DNA of 64,000 nucleotides from Phenylobacterium sp. J426 (GTDB lineage: Bacteria; Pseudomonadota; Alphaproteobacteria; Caulobacterales; Caulobacteraceae). The stretch covers positions 310,001 through 374,000 of the forward strand of contig NZ_JAJOMY010000001.1 in assembly GCF_024699945.1 (NCBI RefSeq), given 5' to 3'. The notes beneath the pieces are model-generated. The model ran no database searches and was not told the DNA's origin. It was given only the letters and a program-made list of their open reading frames with translations. Below are positions 29,754 through 37,494 of this stretch, piece after piece (positions within the stretch are counted from its first letter, which is position 1; the number at the start of each line of letters is the position of its first letter). Made by a program: the position numbers and the translations under genes.

Positions 29754-30051
29754 CGTTCAGCACCTTCTCCAGTTCGTTGAGCGTCCGGCTCCACAGCCGC
29801 CGCTGCTGGTCGATCCACTGGGCGGCCTCGTCGAGGGGCCTCGGGTCCAGCGCCAGGAAGTGCTCGCGCCCCTCCACCCGTCGGACCACCAGCCCGGCCC
29901 GCTCCAGCATCCGGATGTGCTTGGAGACCGAGTTCAGGCTGATCGGAAACGGCCGGGCCACGTCGGTGACGCGCGCCTCCCCCGTCGCCAGCCGGGCCAG
30001 GATCGCCCGACGCGTCGGGTCGGCTATGGCGGTCAGCGTGTCGTCCAACAT
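29746..30051 (-). CDS. ArsR-family (winged-helix) repressor
   Basis: A 101-residue regulator: LTAIADPTRRAILARLATGEARVTDVARPFPISLNSVSKHIRMLERAGLVVRR in overall pattern. No metal-binding ELCVCDL cysteines are present, so it belongs to the non-metal ArsR group paired with SRPBCC proteins. I prefer ATG 30051, which has an AGAGGTG site, to a GTG two codons upstream. An inverted repeat covers the ribosome-binding site, which fits autoregulation. Confidence 0.9.
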   Translation of the reverse strand: MLDDTLTAIADPTRRAILARLATGEARVTDVARPFPISLNSVSKHIRMLERAGLVVRRVEGREHFLALDPRPLDEAAQWIDQQRRLWSRTLNELEKVLNDA

Positions 30052-30073
30052 ATTCACCTCTTGGGGTGAATAT
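30050..30073. promoter_or_regulatory. ArsR operator candidate over the ribosome-binding site
   Basis: ATATTCACC and GGTGAATAT form a perfect 9-bp inverted repeat around a 6-base spacer. It overlaps the arsR start codon and its AGAGGTG site. Confidence 0.6.
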
Positions 30074-30179
30074 CAGCGCCGGAGCGCGGCGGGTCAAGCG
30101 CCATGGCCGAGGTCCGGCTCGGCGGCCCCGGAATCGAACTGTGGATTCGCAACCGGCGGGTGCTGACACTCGCGCACAT

Positions 30180-30194
30180 GTTCTCTTTATGTTC
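30180..30194. promoter_or_regulatory. LexA box upstream of a 71-residue protein
   Basis: GTTC-TCTTTAT-GTTC is an exact match to GTTC-N7-GTTC, with an AT-rich spacer typical of good LexA sites. It ends 29 bases before the ATG of the small gene. Confidence 0.7.
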
Positions 30195-30223
30195 GCGCCT
30201 TTCGATGAGGAGGCGCGCGCGAA

Positions 30224-30439
30224 ATGCCGACCTACACCTACAAGATCGAACGGCTGAAGGGACCGGCGGCGGAGGGCGGCCGGACGCTGGCCCTGTTCAT
30301 CCGCCCGGGGCGGGTGCGGGGCCCGTGGAAGTGGTTCGAGCCCGACGCGGTCCCCCCTTTCGAGGGGGACTACGCCTGGTTCGAGATCGAGCGGAAGGGC
30401 GCTGCCTGGGCCTTCGTACGGCAGGTGACCGGGCGCTAG
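30224..30439 (+). CDS. Small hypothetical protein, candidate SOS gene
   Basis: A 71-residue soluble protein rich in aromatic and basic residues: YTYKIERLKGP, ALFIRPGRVRGPWKWFEPD, FEGDYAWFEIERKGAAWAFV. Predicted by eye as a small all-beta fold with five Trp; there is no signal peptide or membrane segment. It starts 29 bases after a LexA box and so is probably induced by DNA damage. Its stop overlaps the stop of a convergent lipoprotein gene by four bases. I do not recognise the family. Confidence 0.7.
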   Translation: MPTYTYKIERLKGPAAEGGRTLALFIRPGRVRGPWKWFEPDAVPPFEGDYAWFEIERKGAAWAFVRQVTGR

Positions 30440-30816
30440 CGAGAGCGGGTGGACGCGCCCTGACTGCCGCCGGCGGCGAACGCCCGCGCCGGGTGAGATC
30501 CGGCGCCGCAAGCGGTCCAGACGTTGAACCGGGCGGCGGCGGCGTAGGCCGTGGGGTCGCCGGCCACGCGGCAATAGCCCTGCCGGCGGAGCTCGGCGGC
30601 CAGGGCCTCGCGACGGCGGCAGGCGGGATCGGCCGGGTCGGCGGCCCCGCAGGCGGCGGCGGCCCGGTCGTGCTCGCCCTGGGCCTCGACGATGCGCACG
30701 TAGCGGACGAAGGCGGGGTCGGGGCCCCCGGGGTCCAGATCGACCGAGGCGCAGGCCGACAGGGCGGCGGCGGCGAGGATCAGGGCGGGAATCGCGATGC
30801 GGGATGAAGGACGCAT
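30436..30816 (-). CDS. Small lipoprotein, hypothetical
   Basis: A 126-residue protein with a lipoprotein signal (IPALILAAAALSAC; lipobox LSAC). The mature part contains four further cysteines (AAACGAADPADPACRRR, GYCRVAG, WTACGAG) that could form disulfides in the periplasm, and a Ser/Gly/Arg tail. Function unknown. Confidence 0.7.
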   Translation of the reverse strand: MRPSSRIAIPALILAAAALSACASVDLDPGGPDPAFVRYVRIVEAQGEHDRAAAACGAADPADPACRRREALAAELRRQGYCRVAGDPTAYAAAARFNVWTACGAGSHPARAFAAGGSQGASTRSR

Positions 30817-30929
30817 GACGAGGGCGTGTTCGGCCGCGGCGGCGCGCCGGGCAAGCCGGCGGGTTCCTCAGATCGGGGAACCCGCCCCGGAATGGGTAAC
30901 GCCAAGGGCCTGGTTCTGGGCCTACGCGG

Positions 30930-31844
30930 TCAGGCGGCGAGGAGTTCGGCGGCGCGGCGGCGGGCGCGGGCCTCGGCGCTGTTGACGAGCGCCCAGCGGA
31001 GCGCGCGACCCAGCATCTGAACCCCGGCGCGGACCGCCAGGCGCTTGGGACCCGAGATCCGGAAGCCGTGCATGCGGGCCGCCCAGCCGGGCAGGAGATC
31101 GCGTGCGGCGTCGAAGGTGAGCGCCATGGCGGGAGCCGCAGCGGGGCTGGGCGGGGTGGTCGACAGCAGGGCCTCGGCGACCTCGCGGGTGCGGTGATCG
31201 TAACGGAGCTGCGGCCGGACGGCGCGGAAGTAGGCCTCGACCTCGGCGCGGCTCTCGGGAATGTCCGTGGCCCCCAGGCGGCGGGCGATCTCGGCCGTCT
31301 CGCGGTAGTAGCGGTCCTGCTCCTCGGGCGGGAAATCGGGATCGACGTAGACCAGGTAGGCGGCCAGGAAGCTGGAAACCTCGGCGACGTGGACCCAGGT
31401 CAGAAGGTCCGGATCGTCCGCGGCGTAGGGCGTGCCGTCGGGCAAGGTTCCGGCCACGCGGGCATGGATGGCGCGGACGCGGTCGATGAAGCCCTGAGCT
31501 TCCGCCCGGTCGCCGTAGGTGGTGCCGGCGATGAAGCGCGCGGTGCGCTGCAGCCGGCCGGACATGTCATGCCGGAAGTTCGAGTGGTCCCAGACGCCGG
31601 CCAGGGCGCCCGGATGCAGCATCTGGACCAGCAGGGCGGTGACGCCGCCGACCATCATCGAGGCGAGGTCGCCGTGGACCTTCCAGCAGGCGCTGTCGGG
31701 TCCGAAAAAGCCCACGTCGCGACGGTTGCGCTCGACGGTGTCGTCGCCCGTGCCGCCGACGAGGCGGCGGACCTGGAGCACGATGGCGTGTCTGAGGGGG
31801 TGCGGCATCGGACGACCAAGATAGTACCGCCACGCGTCGCGCAA
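30930..31844 (-). CDS. Oxygenase MpaB family protein (DUF2236)
   Basis: A 304-residue protein of the DUF2236/MpaB family, related to latex-clearing protein and fungal MpaB. Visible family segments are FGPDSACWKVHGDLASMM, MLHPGALAGVWDHSNFRHDMSGRLQRTA in overall pattern, ATTYGD-like AGTTYGDRAEA, LTWVHVAEVSSFL and YYRETAEIARRLG. Members bind heme b through a conserved His and oxidise hydrophobic substrates. No clear partner genes are adjacent. Substrate not known. Confidence 0.85.
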   Translation of the reverse strand: MRDAWRYYLGRPMPHPLRHAIVLQVRRLVGGTGDDTVERNRRDVGFFGPDSACWKVHGDLASMMVGGVTALLVQMLHPGALAGVWDHSNFRHDMSGRLQRTARFIAGTTYGDRAEAQGFIDRVRAIHARVAGTLPDGTPYAADDPDLLTWVHVAEVSSFLAAYLVYVDPDFPPEEQDRYYRETAEIARRLGATDIPESRAEVEAYFRAVRPQLRYDHRTREVAEALLSTTPPSPAAAPAMALTFDAARDLLPGWAARMHGFRISGPKRLAVRAGVQMLGRALRWALVNSAEARARRRAAELLAA

Positions 31845-31911
31845 AGCGTCGCCGTAGGAGCGCCTTATTGCCGGTGTCCGTTAGAGCCCGGTTCGGGGTA
31901 GGAACGAGGCC

Positions 31912-32421
31912 ATGAAGCTTTCCCTTGCGGCCCTTGGGACGACCCTTGGCCTCGCGGCCGCCCTGTCGCTGGGCGGCGGGGCTCTGGCCAACGACGACGG
32001 CCCGATGGCCACGGCCGGCGCAAGCGGCTCACCCCCGACGGGTGCGGAGCCCCCGGCGCGCGAACGCGTGGCCCCGCACGCGGCGCCGGCTCGGCCGATG
32101 ACCACGGAAGAGCAGATCGACGCCTTCATCCGCAGCTCGCCCGCCGCGGCGCCCTCGGTCGAGGAGATGGCGGCCCTGGACGAGGCGCCCGAGCGGCAGG
32201 TGCACGGCAGCGTCGAGGTGGGCGTGGGCACGCACGGCTACCGCCACGCCCGCGTCGAGGCGCACTATCCCATGGGCAAGACCGGCCACCTCAGCGTGGC
32301 GGTGGGGACCACCCGGGGAAAAGGGCTGGTCGGCGCATGTCCTGGCGGCGCGCTGGGCGGACCCTATGGCGGCGGCCTGGCGCCTTTCCCGGGTCCGCAG
32401 GGCTGCCACGCCCCCTGGTGA
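31912..32421 (+). CDS. Exported hypothetical protein, Gly/Pro-rich
   Basis: A 169-residue protein with a signal peptide (LAALGTTLGLAAALSLGGGALA). A proline/alanine-rich linker follows, then EEQIDAFIRSSPAAAPSVEEMAAL. The C-terminal part, VHGSVEVGVGTHGYRHARVEAHYPMG, looks like paired beta-strands, and the protein ends in a Gly/Pro-rich tail with two cysteines. Likely periplasmic or outer-membrane associated. Not recognised. Confidence 0.65.
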   Translation: MKLSLAALGTTLGLAAALSLGGGALANDDGPMATAGASGSPPTGAEPPARERVAPHAAPARPMTTEEQIDAFIRSSPAAAPSVEEMAALDEAPERQVHGSVEVGVGTHGYRHARVEAHYPMGKTGHLSVAVGTTRGKGLVGACPGGALGGPYGGGLAPFPGPQGCHAPW

Positions 32422-32424
32422 GGG

Positions 32425-32526
32425 CTATTTCATCTTCGACCAGGCCGTGCCCAAGGACAGGGCCAGGATGAAGACGGCGAACATGGCGATCACGCCATAG
32501 ACGACCGGAGCTGCGTCGGGGTTCAT
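32425..32526 (-). CDS. 33-residue single-span membrane protein
   Basis: An ATG at 32526 with a strong AAAGGAG site seven bases upstream opens a 33-codon frame ending in TAG. The protein is MNPDAAPVV, then a hydrophobic segment (GVIAMFAVFILALSLGTA), then a basic tail WSKMK. This N-out/C-in pattern is usual for small inner-membrane subunits or regulators. It converges with the exported protein gene, with the two stops three bases apart. No family is recognised. Confidence 0.6.
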   Translation of the reverse strand: MNPDAAPVVYGVIAMFAVFILALSLGTAWSKMK

Positions 32527-32597
32527 CGAAGGTCTCCTTTCGAGTCCGCTTCTGCCGCGCGCCCGGCGCGGCCGCCTTGATGAGGATCAACCCCAGG

Positions 32598-33331
32598 TCA
32601 GCCCGGCGCCTCGCAGACCTGGATATCGGCCGGATCGGGCCGCCGTCCGGGCGCGGGCGGCTCGAAGATGGCGAGGTAGCCGACGCCGCCCTGCAGGCGC
32701 TGGAAGTCGACCATGCGGTAGCCGACCGCCTCGAACTCGCATTCGAGCAGGCCGGGCGGCGCGCCGTGGTTCTGGGTCGGGCGGTCGAGGTCGATGACGC
32801 CGACCCGGCCGCCGGGCCTCAGCGCGGGGGCGAGGTTCCACAGCAGGGCGTAGGGGTTCTCGATCTCGTGGTACATGTGGACCAGGATCGCGCGGTCCAC
32901 CGAAGCCGGCGGCAGCTTGGGATCGTCGGGCGTTCCGACCACGATGCGGACGTTGGTCAGGCCGCGCCGCTGCGCCTCCCGCTTCAGCCCCGCGACATAG
33001 CTCTCGTTGATGTCCTCGGCGTAGACCACGCCGGACTCGCCGACCACCGGCGACAGACGCAGCGTGTGATAGCCCGAACCCGCGCCGATGTCGGCGACGG
33101 CCATGCCGGGTCGGATGTCCAGGCCGCGGATCAGCTGGCCCGACTCGTCAGCCGCATCCCGGTCGGGACCGGAGCTCCACGCGCCCGCGACGGCGGCGGC
33201 GACGGGACGGTCCGGCGTGGGGAAACCGCCCGGCCCGCGCGGGGCCGCCGCCGCAGCGCCGTTTCCGGCGGGGCCTGGGAGCAGGCGGTCAAGGCCGCGA
33301 GCGCGAGAAGAACGGGGAAGGAGAAACGCAT
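32598..33331 (-). CDS. SAM-dependent methyltransferase with lipoprotein signal (frameshifted here)
   Basis: Residues 1-20 are a lipoprotein-type signal (FPVLLALAALTACS; lipobox LTAC). After a linker, the class-I methyltransferase core begins: LDIRPGMAVADIGAGSGYHT (SAM motif I), VVYAEDINESY, LVHMYHEIENPYALL and RPGGRVGVIDLDR. The ending is QGGVGYLAIFEPP. A missing base near 33247-33260, in a GGC-rich run, separates signal and core; the corrected linker reads AAAPRGPGGFPTPDR. If the fusion is right the enzyme is extracytoplasmic, which is unusual for SAM use. Similar annotated lipoprotein methyltransferases exist. Substrate unknown. Confidence 0.72.
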
Positions 33332-33433
33332 CGGTGGGTGATCCTAGCCGTAGAACTTAGGGATACGGCAGCCGTTTGACACCCTCACCGCGGAGCTGAC
33401 GAAACGAAGCAGGAACATGATATAGCAGGCACG

Positions 33434-35888
33434 ATGGCCGACGCCGGATCTCCAACGCTGTTGCCGCCGCGCTTCGAAGCCTGGTTCGAGCGCCGGGGCT
33501 GGCGGCCGCGCGCGCACCAGCTTGAGATGGTGGAGAAGGGCCGGCACCGCCGCGACGCGCTGCTGATCGCGCCGACCGGCGGCGGCAAGACCCTGGCCGG
33601 CTTCCTGCCGAGCCTGGTCGAGATCGCCGAGCGGCCGCCGGCCAACGCGCCGCGCGGACTGCACACCCTCTACATCTCGCCGCTGAAGGCGCTGGCGGTG
33701 GATGTGGAGCGGAACCTGAACGCCCCCATCCTCGAGATGGGCCTGCCGGTGGTGGCGGAGAGCCGCACCGGCGACACCGGAGTGGCGCGCCGACAACGAC
33801 AGCGGCTGAAGCCTCCGGACATCCTGCTGACGACGCCGGAGCAGCTGGCCCTGCTCTGCGCCTGGGAGGGCGCGCGGGGGGTTCTTCCAGGACCTGTCCT
33901 GCGTGATCCTGGACGAGATCCACACCCTGCATTCCTCGAAGCGCGGCGACCTGCTGGCGCTGGACCTGGCCAGGCTGCAGCAGCTGGCCCCGAATATGCG
34001 CCGGGTCGGCTTGTCGGCCACTGTCGACGACCCGGCGGTGATCCAGCGATGGATGGGCGCCGGCCGCGATGTGGATCTCGTCCTTGGCCCACCGGGCGCC
34101 GAGCCGCAGGTGGACATCCTGCTGTCGGAAGGGCGGGTGCCGTGGGCCGGTCACACCGCGCAGCACGCGATGGCCGAGGTCTATGAGGCGATCAAGCGGG
34201 CGCGGATCGCGCTGGTGTTCGTCAACACGCGCTTCCAGGCGGAGTTCGCCTTCCAGGAGCTGTGGCGGCTGAACGACGACAACCTGCCGATCGCGTTGCA
34301 CCACGGCTCCCTCGCCGCCGAGCAGCGGCGGAAGGTCGAGGCGGCGATGGCCCGGGGGGAACTGCGGGCCGTGGTCTGCACCTCCACCCTGGACCTGGGG
34401 ATCGACTGGGGCGACGTGGACCTCGTCATCCAGCTGGCCAGTCCCAAAGGCGCCTCGCGGATGGTGCAGCGGATCGGGCGGGCCAACCACCGGCTGGACG
34501 AGCCCAGCCGCGCGCTGTTCGTACCCGCCAACCGGTTCGAGATGCTGGAATGCCAGGCCGCGCGCGAGGCCATCGCCGAGAACCGGCTGGACGGGGATCC
34601 GCCCAGGATCGGCGCGCTGGACGTGCTGGCGCAGCACGTGATGGGCTGCGCCTGTTCAGAACCCTTCGACATGCTGGAGCTGTACGAGGAGGTGCGGACG
34701 GCGGGGCCGTACCGCGACCTGACGTGGGAGGACTTCGAGCAGGTCGTCGATTTCGTCTCCACCGGCGGTTATGCCCTGAAGACGTACGACCGCTTCCGCC
34801 GGATCGTCCCGGGCGAGGACGGCCGCTGGCGGGTGCGCAACATCGCCACCGCGCAACGGCATCGGCTGAACGTCGGCGCGATCGTCTCGCCGGCGGTGCT
34901 GTCGGTGCGGATGGCCGGGCGTGGCGGGCGCGGCGGCCGCAAGATCGGCGAGGTCGAGGAAGGGATGCTGGAGATGCTCGACCCCGGGGACACCTTCGTC
35001 TTCGCCGGCCAGGTGTGGGCGCTGGAAGGCGTGACCAACCTGGACGTCCTGGTGCGGCCGGCCAACGACCGCGATCCGAAGATGCCGTCGTGGGGCGGCT
35101 CGAAGTTCGCGCTGTCGACCTACCTCGCCAAGCGCGTGCGCGAGCTGATGTTCAACGAGGAGCACTGGAAGGTGCTGCCCCGCGACGTCTGCGAGTGGCT
35201 GGGGGCGCAGAAGGACCGCTCGCTGATCGTCGGCGAGGACGAGATGCTGCTGGAGACCTTCCCCCGCGGGCAGCGGCACTTCCTCGTCTGCTATCCGTTC
35301 GACGGCCGCCTGGCGCACACCACGCTGGCCATGCTGCTGACGCGCCGGCTGGAGCGGGCGGGCGTCGGGCCGCTGGGCTTCGTCTGCAACGACTATGCGA
35401 TGGCGATCTGGTCGCTGAAGCCGATGGACGGCCTCGATTTCGACGCGCTGTTCGCCCAGGACATGCTGGGCGACGACCTGGAGGCCTGGCTGGACGAGAG
35501 CTTCATGATGAAGCGGGCCTTCAAGGGGTGCGCGATCATCGCCGGGCTGATCGAACGGCGCTTCCCGGGCGAGCAGCAGAAGACGGGGCGGCAGATCACC
35601 TTCTCGACCGATCTCATCTACGACGTGCTGCGGCGGCACGAGCCGGACCACCTGCTCCTGAAGTGCGCGCGGGCGGATGCGGCGACCGGCCTCATCGACG
35701 TGGCGCGGCTGTCGGGGCTGTTGGAGCGTATCCAGGGACGCATCCGCCACGCGCCGCTGGAGCACCTTTCGCCGTTCTCGGTGCCGATCCTACTGGAAAT
35801 CGGCAAGGAGCGCTCGCCCGGCGGCGCCACCGAGATCATGCTGGCGGAGGCCGAAGAAGAACTGATCGCCGAGGCCCTGACCCCGTGA
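33434..35888 (+). CDS. Ligase-associated DEXH-box DNA helicase (Lhr-like; frameshifted here)
   Basis: A helicase of about 817 residues: HQLEMVEKG, Walker A APTGGGKTLAGF near residue 45, LYISPLKALAVD, TTPEQLAL, the DEIH box, GLSATVDDP, then the second RecA domain with STLDLGIDWGDVDL and QRIGRANHR. A long C-terminal region with WH and Lhr-core-like features follows. An extra base in the G6 run at 33876-33881 breaks the frame before FFQDLSCVILDEIH. In other proteobacteria this family lies with an ATP-dependent DNA ligase, a nuclease and PdeM; only PdeM is present here. Confidence 0.88.
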
Positions 35889-35903
35889 GCCTGACCCCGT
35901 GAG
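35876..35903. repeat. 14-base tandem duplication at the helicase/pdeM junction
   Basis: CCTGACCCCGTGAG is present twice in perfect tandem. The first copy carries the helicase stop TGA, and the second supplies the GTG start used for pdeM. The duplication separates two genes that in its absence would overlap or abut. Confidence 0.75.
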
Positions 35904-36642
35904 CCCGACCCCCGTGAACGCCGTGACGCCGACCTTCAGCTATCAGTTCGCCGCAAGCGACTGCGGGGGGCTGCGCACCCGGGTGCGGGAGGCCGAGGTG
36001 ACGTTCCGGGCCTCCGGCGCGATGTGGCTGCGCGCCGAGCGAACCCTGGTGGTGGCCGACCTGCACCTCGAGAAGGGGTCGAGCTACGCCATGCGCGGCC
36101 AGATGCTGCCGCCCTACGACACCCGCGAGACGCTGGACCGCCTCGAGGCCGAGGTGGCCGGGACAGGCGCCGAGACGGTGATCCTGCTCGGCGATACGTT
36201 CCATGACCGCAAGTCGGAAGGCCGGCTGGCGAGCGACGACGCCGCGCGGCTGCGGAACCTGGCAGGATCGCGGCGGCTGGTCTGGGTGATCGGCAACCAC
36301 GATGCGGATGGGCCGCAGGCGCTGCCGGGCGAGACCGCGGACGAGCTTTCCGTTTGTGGCCTGACCCTTCGCCACGAGCCGCAGGCGGGCCACCAGCCGG
36401 GCGAGGTGGCCGGCCACCTGCATCCGGCCGCGCGCGTGCGGGCGCCCCGCGGCGTCGTGCGGCGGCGGTGCTTCGTCACCGATGGCGAGCGGGCGATCCT
36501 GCCGGCGTTCGGCGCCTATGCCGGCGGCCTGAACGTGCGCGACCAGGCCTTCGCAGGCCTTTTCGTTCGGCCGCCGCTGGCCGGCGCGCTCGGACCCGCG
36601 CGCGTGCGGGCGATCGGCTGGAAGCAGCTCACGGACGACTGA
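35899..36642 (+). CDS. pdeM: Ligase-associated DNA damage response endonuclease PdeM
   Basis: A 247-residue calcineurin-like phosphoesterase. Metal-binding motifs are VVADLHLEKGSSY (DxH), LLGDTFHDR (GD), VIGNHDAD (GNHD), and the GHLHPAARV region (GHxH). It forms the ligase-associated DNA-repair set with the helicase immediately upstream. The start is GTG 35899 inside a tandem duplication; GTG 35914 is an alternative. Confidence 0.9.
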   Translation: MSPTPVNAVTPTFSYQFAASDCGGLRTRVREAEVTFRASGAMWLRAERTLVVADLHLEKGSSYAMRGQMLPPYDTRETLDRLEAEVAGTGAETVILLGDTFHDRKSEGRLASDDAARLRNLAGSRRLVWVIGNHDADGPQALPGETADELSVCGLTLRHEPQAGHQPGEVAGHLHPAARVRAPRGVVRRRCFVTDGERAILPAFGAYAGGLNVRDQAFAGLFVRPPLAGALGPARVRAIGWKQLTDD

Positions 36643-36657
36643 GCTGTCGAGAAGCTC

Positions 36658-36855
36658 TTACGCGAAGAAGCCGTGCTCGCCGATGACCCGGACCTGGCAG
36701 GGACGCCCGGCGTCCTGATTGGCGCGGGCCTCGCGGTTGGCGGCGGCCTTGGCGTCTTCCTTGTCCCGCGAGTGGCCGAAATAGCGGCCTTCCTGCTCCA
36801 CGGCCCATTGGCCTTCGTGGCGCGTCACGGTGAAGACCACGCGATCCATACTCAT
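36658..36855 (-). CDS. DUF2188-type small protein
   Basis: A 65-residue protein with the DUF2188 pattern: VVFTVTRHEGQWAVEQEGRYFGHSRDKEDAKAAANREARAN in overall form, a strand-strand-helix unit with alternating basic and aromatic residues. The start at 36855 (MSMDRVVF) follows a GCAGGA site; longer versions add a leader without family resemblance. Function unknown. Confidence 0.75.
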   Translation of the reverse strand: MSMDRVVFTVTRHEGQWAVEQEGRYFGHSRDKEDAKAAANREARANQDAGRPCQVRVIGEHGFFA

Positions 36856-37143
36856 TCCATCCTGCAGTTGATGCGCCGAGGAAACGCGCGACACGGCATT
36901 CCGATCCACGGCGCAGCCGCTAACCTGCGGGAATCCTGAGCATTCCTGAACCGGTGGAAATCGATTCTTGCTTTTCGCGACAGGAGAACCCATTCTTGTT
37001 CAATCAAATTCGTTGACGCTCTACGGCGACTTCTGCGGAAATTCTGAATTTCCAGCTCGAGTTTAGCCCCCCGACCTCTCCGAAAATTTGATCTCACCGC
37101 CTACTCTCGGGCGTGAGAACTCGTATCCGGAAGGGAACGACAC
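36856..37143 (+). promoter_or_regulatory. Long leader/promoter region of the cold-shock gene
   Basis: About 290 bases with lower GC than the surroundings and no gene. It contains a perfect palindrome, GGAAATTC-T-GAATTTCC, at 37037-37053. A long structured 5' leader is usual for cold-shock mRNAs. The GGAAGGGAAC ribosome-binding region precedes the ATG. No confident -35/-10 pair is assigned. Confidence 0.45.
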
Positions 37144-37353
37144 ATGACCACGGGCACCGTGAAGTGGTTCAACGCCACCAAGGGCTTCGGCTTCATCCAG
37201 CCTGACGACGGCGGCAACGACGTCTTCGTGCACATCTCGGCCGTCGAGCGCGCCGGCATGAGCTCGCTGAACGAAGGCCAGAAGCTGAGCTACGAGCTGC
37301 AGAAGGACAACCGCAGCGGCAAGATGTCGGCCGCCAATCTGCAGGCGGCGTAA
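37144..37353 (+). CDS. Cold-shock protein (CspA family)
   Basis: A 69-residue OB-fold RNA chaperone. It has [20 protein letters not shown] (RNP1 KGFGFI), [13 protein letters not shown] (RNP2 VFVHIS) and the ending AANLQAA. Usual Csp length. It binds single-stranded RNA or DNA and melts mRNA structure. A strong terminator follows. Confidence 0.97.
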   Translation: MTTGTVKWFNATKGFGFIQPDDGGNDVFVHISAVERAGMSSLNEGQKLSYELQKDNRSGKMSAANLQAA

Positions 37354-37398
37354 GCCCGTCCGGAGGCGAATGCCTCCAGACGCGTAGAAAGTCAGAAA

Positions 37399-37430
37399 GG
37401 CGCGAGAGCTTCCGCTCTCGCGCCTTTTTT
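37399..37430 (+). terminator. Rho-independent terminator after the cold-shock gene
   Basis: A perfect 10-bp stem GGCGCGAGAG / CTCTCGCGCC with loop CTTCCG, followed by six T. A smaller hairpin (GGAGGC-GAAT-GCCTCC) lies just upstream at 37362-37377. Confidence 0.93.
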
Positions 37431-37494
37431 GCTGTCGGCGCCGGGGGCGGCGCTCGCGCGTTCAGGGAGCTTCGCCCACTGGAGCTTTCCCCGC

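Noticed and set aside
30105..30165. tRNA-like T-loop (GTTCGATTC on the minus strand)
   Set aside because: The flanking bases do not form a T stem, and no acceptor, D or anticodon arm can be drawn. Probably chance, or at most a remnant.
36970..36990. Additional LexA-like site (GAAC...GTTC) near the cold-shock leader
   Set aside because: The halves are inverted with an 8-base spacer, unlike the direct GTTC-N7-GTTC form used in alphaproteobacteria.
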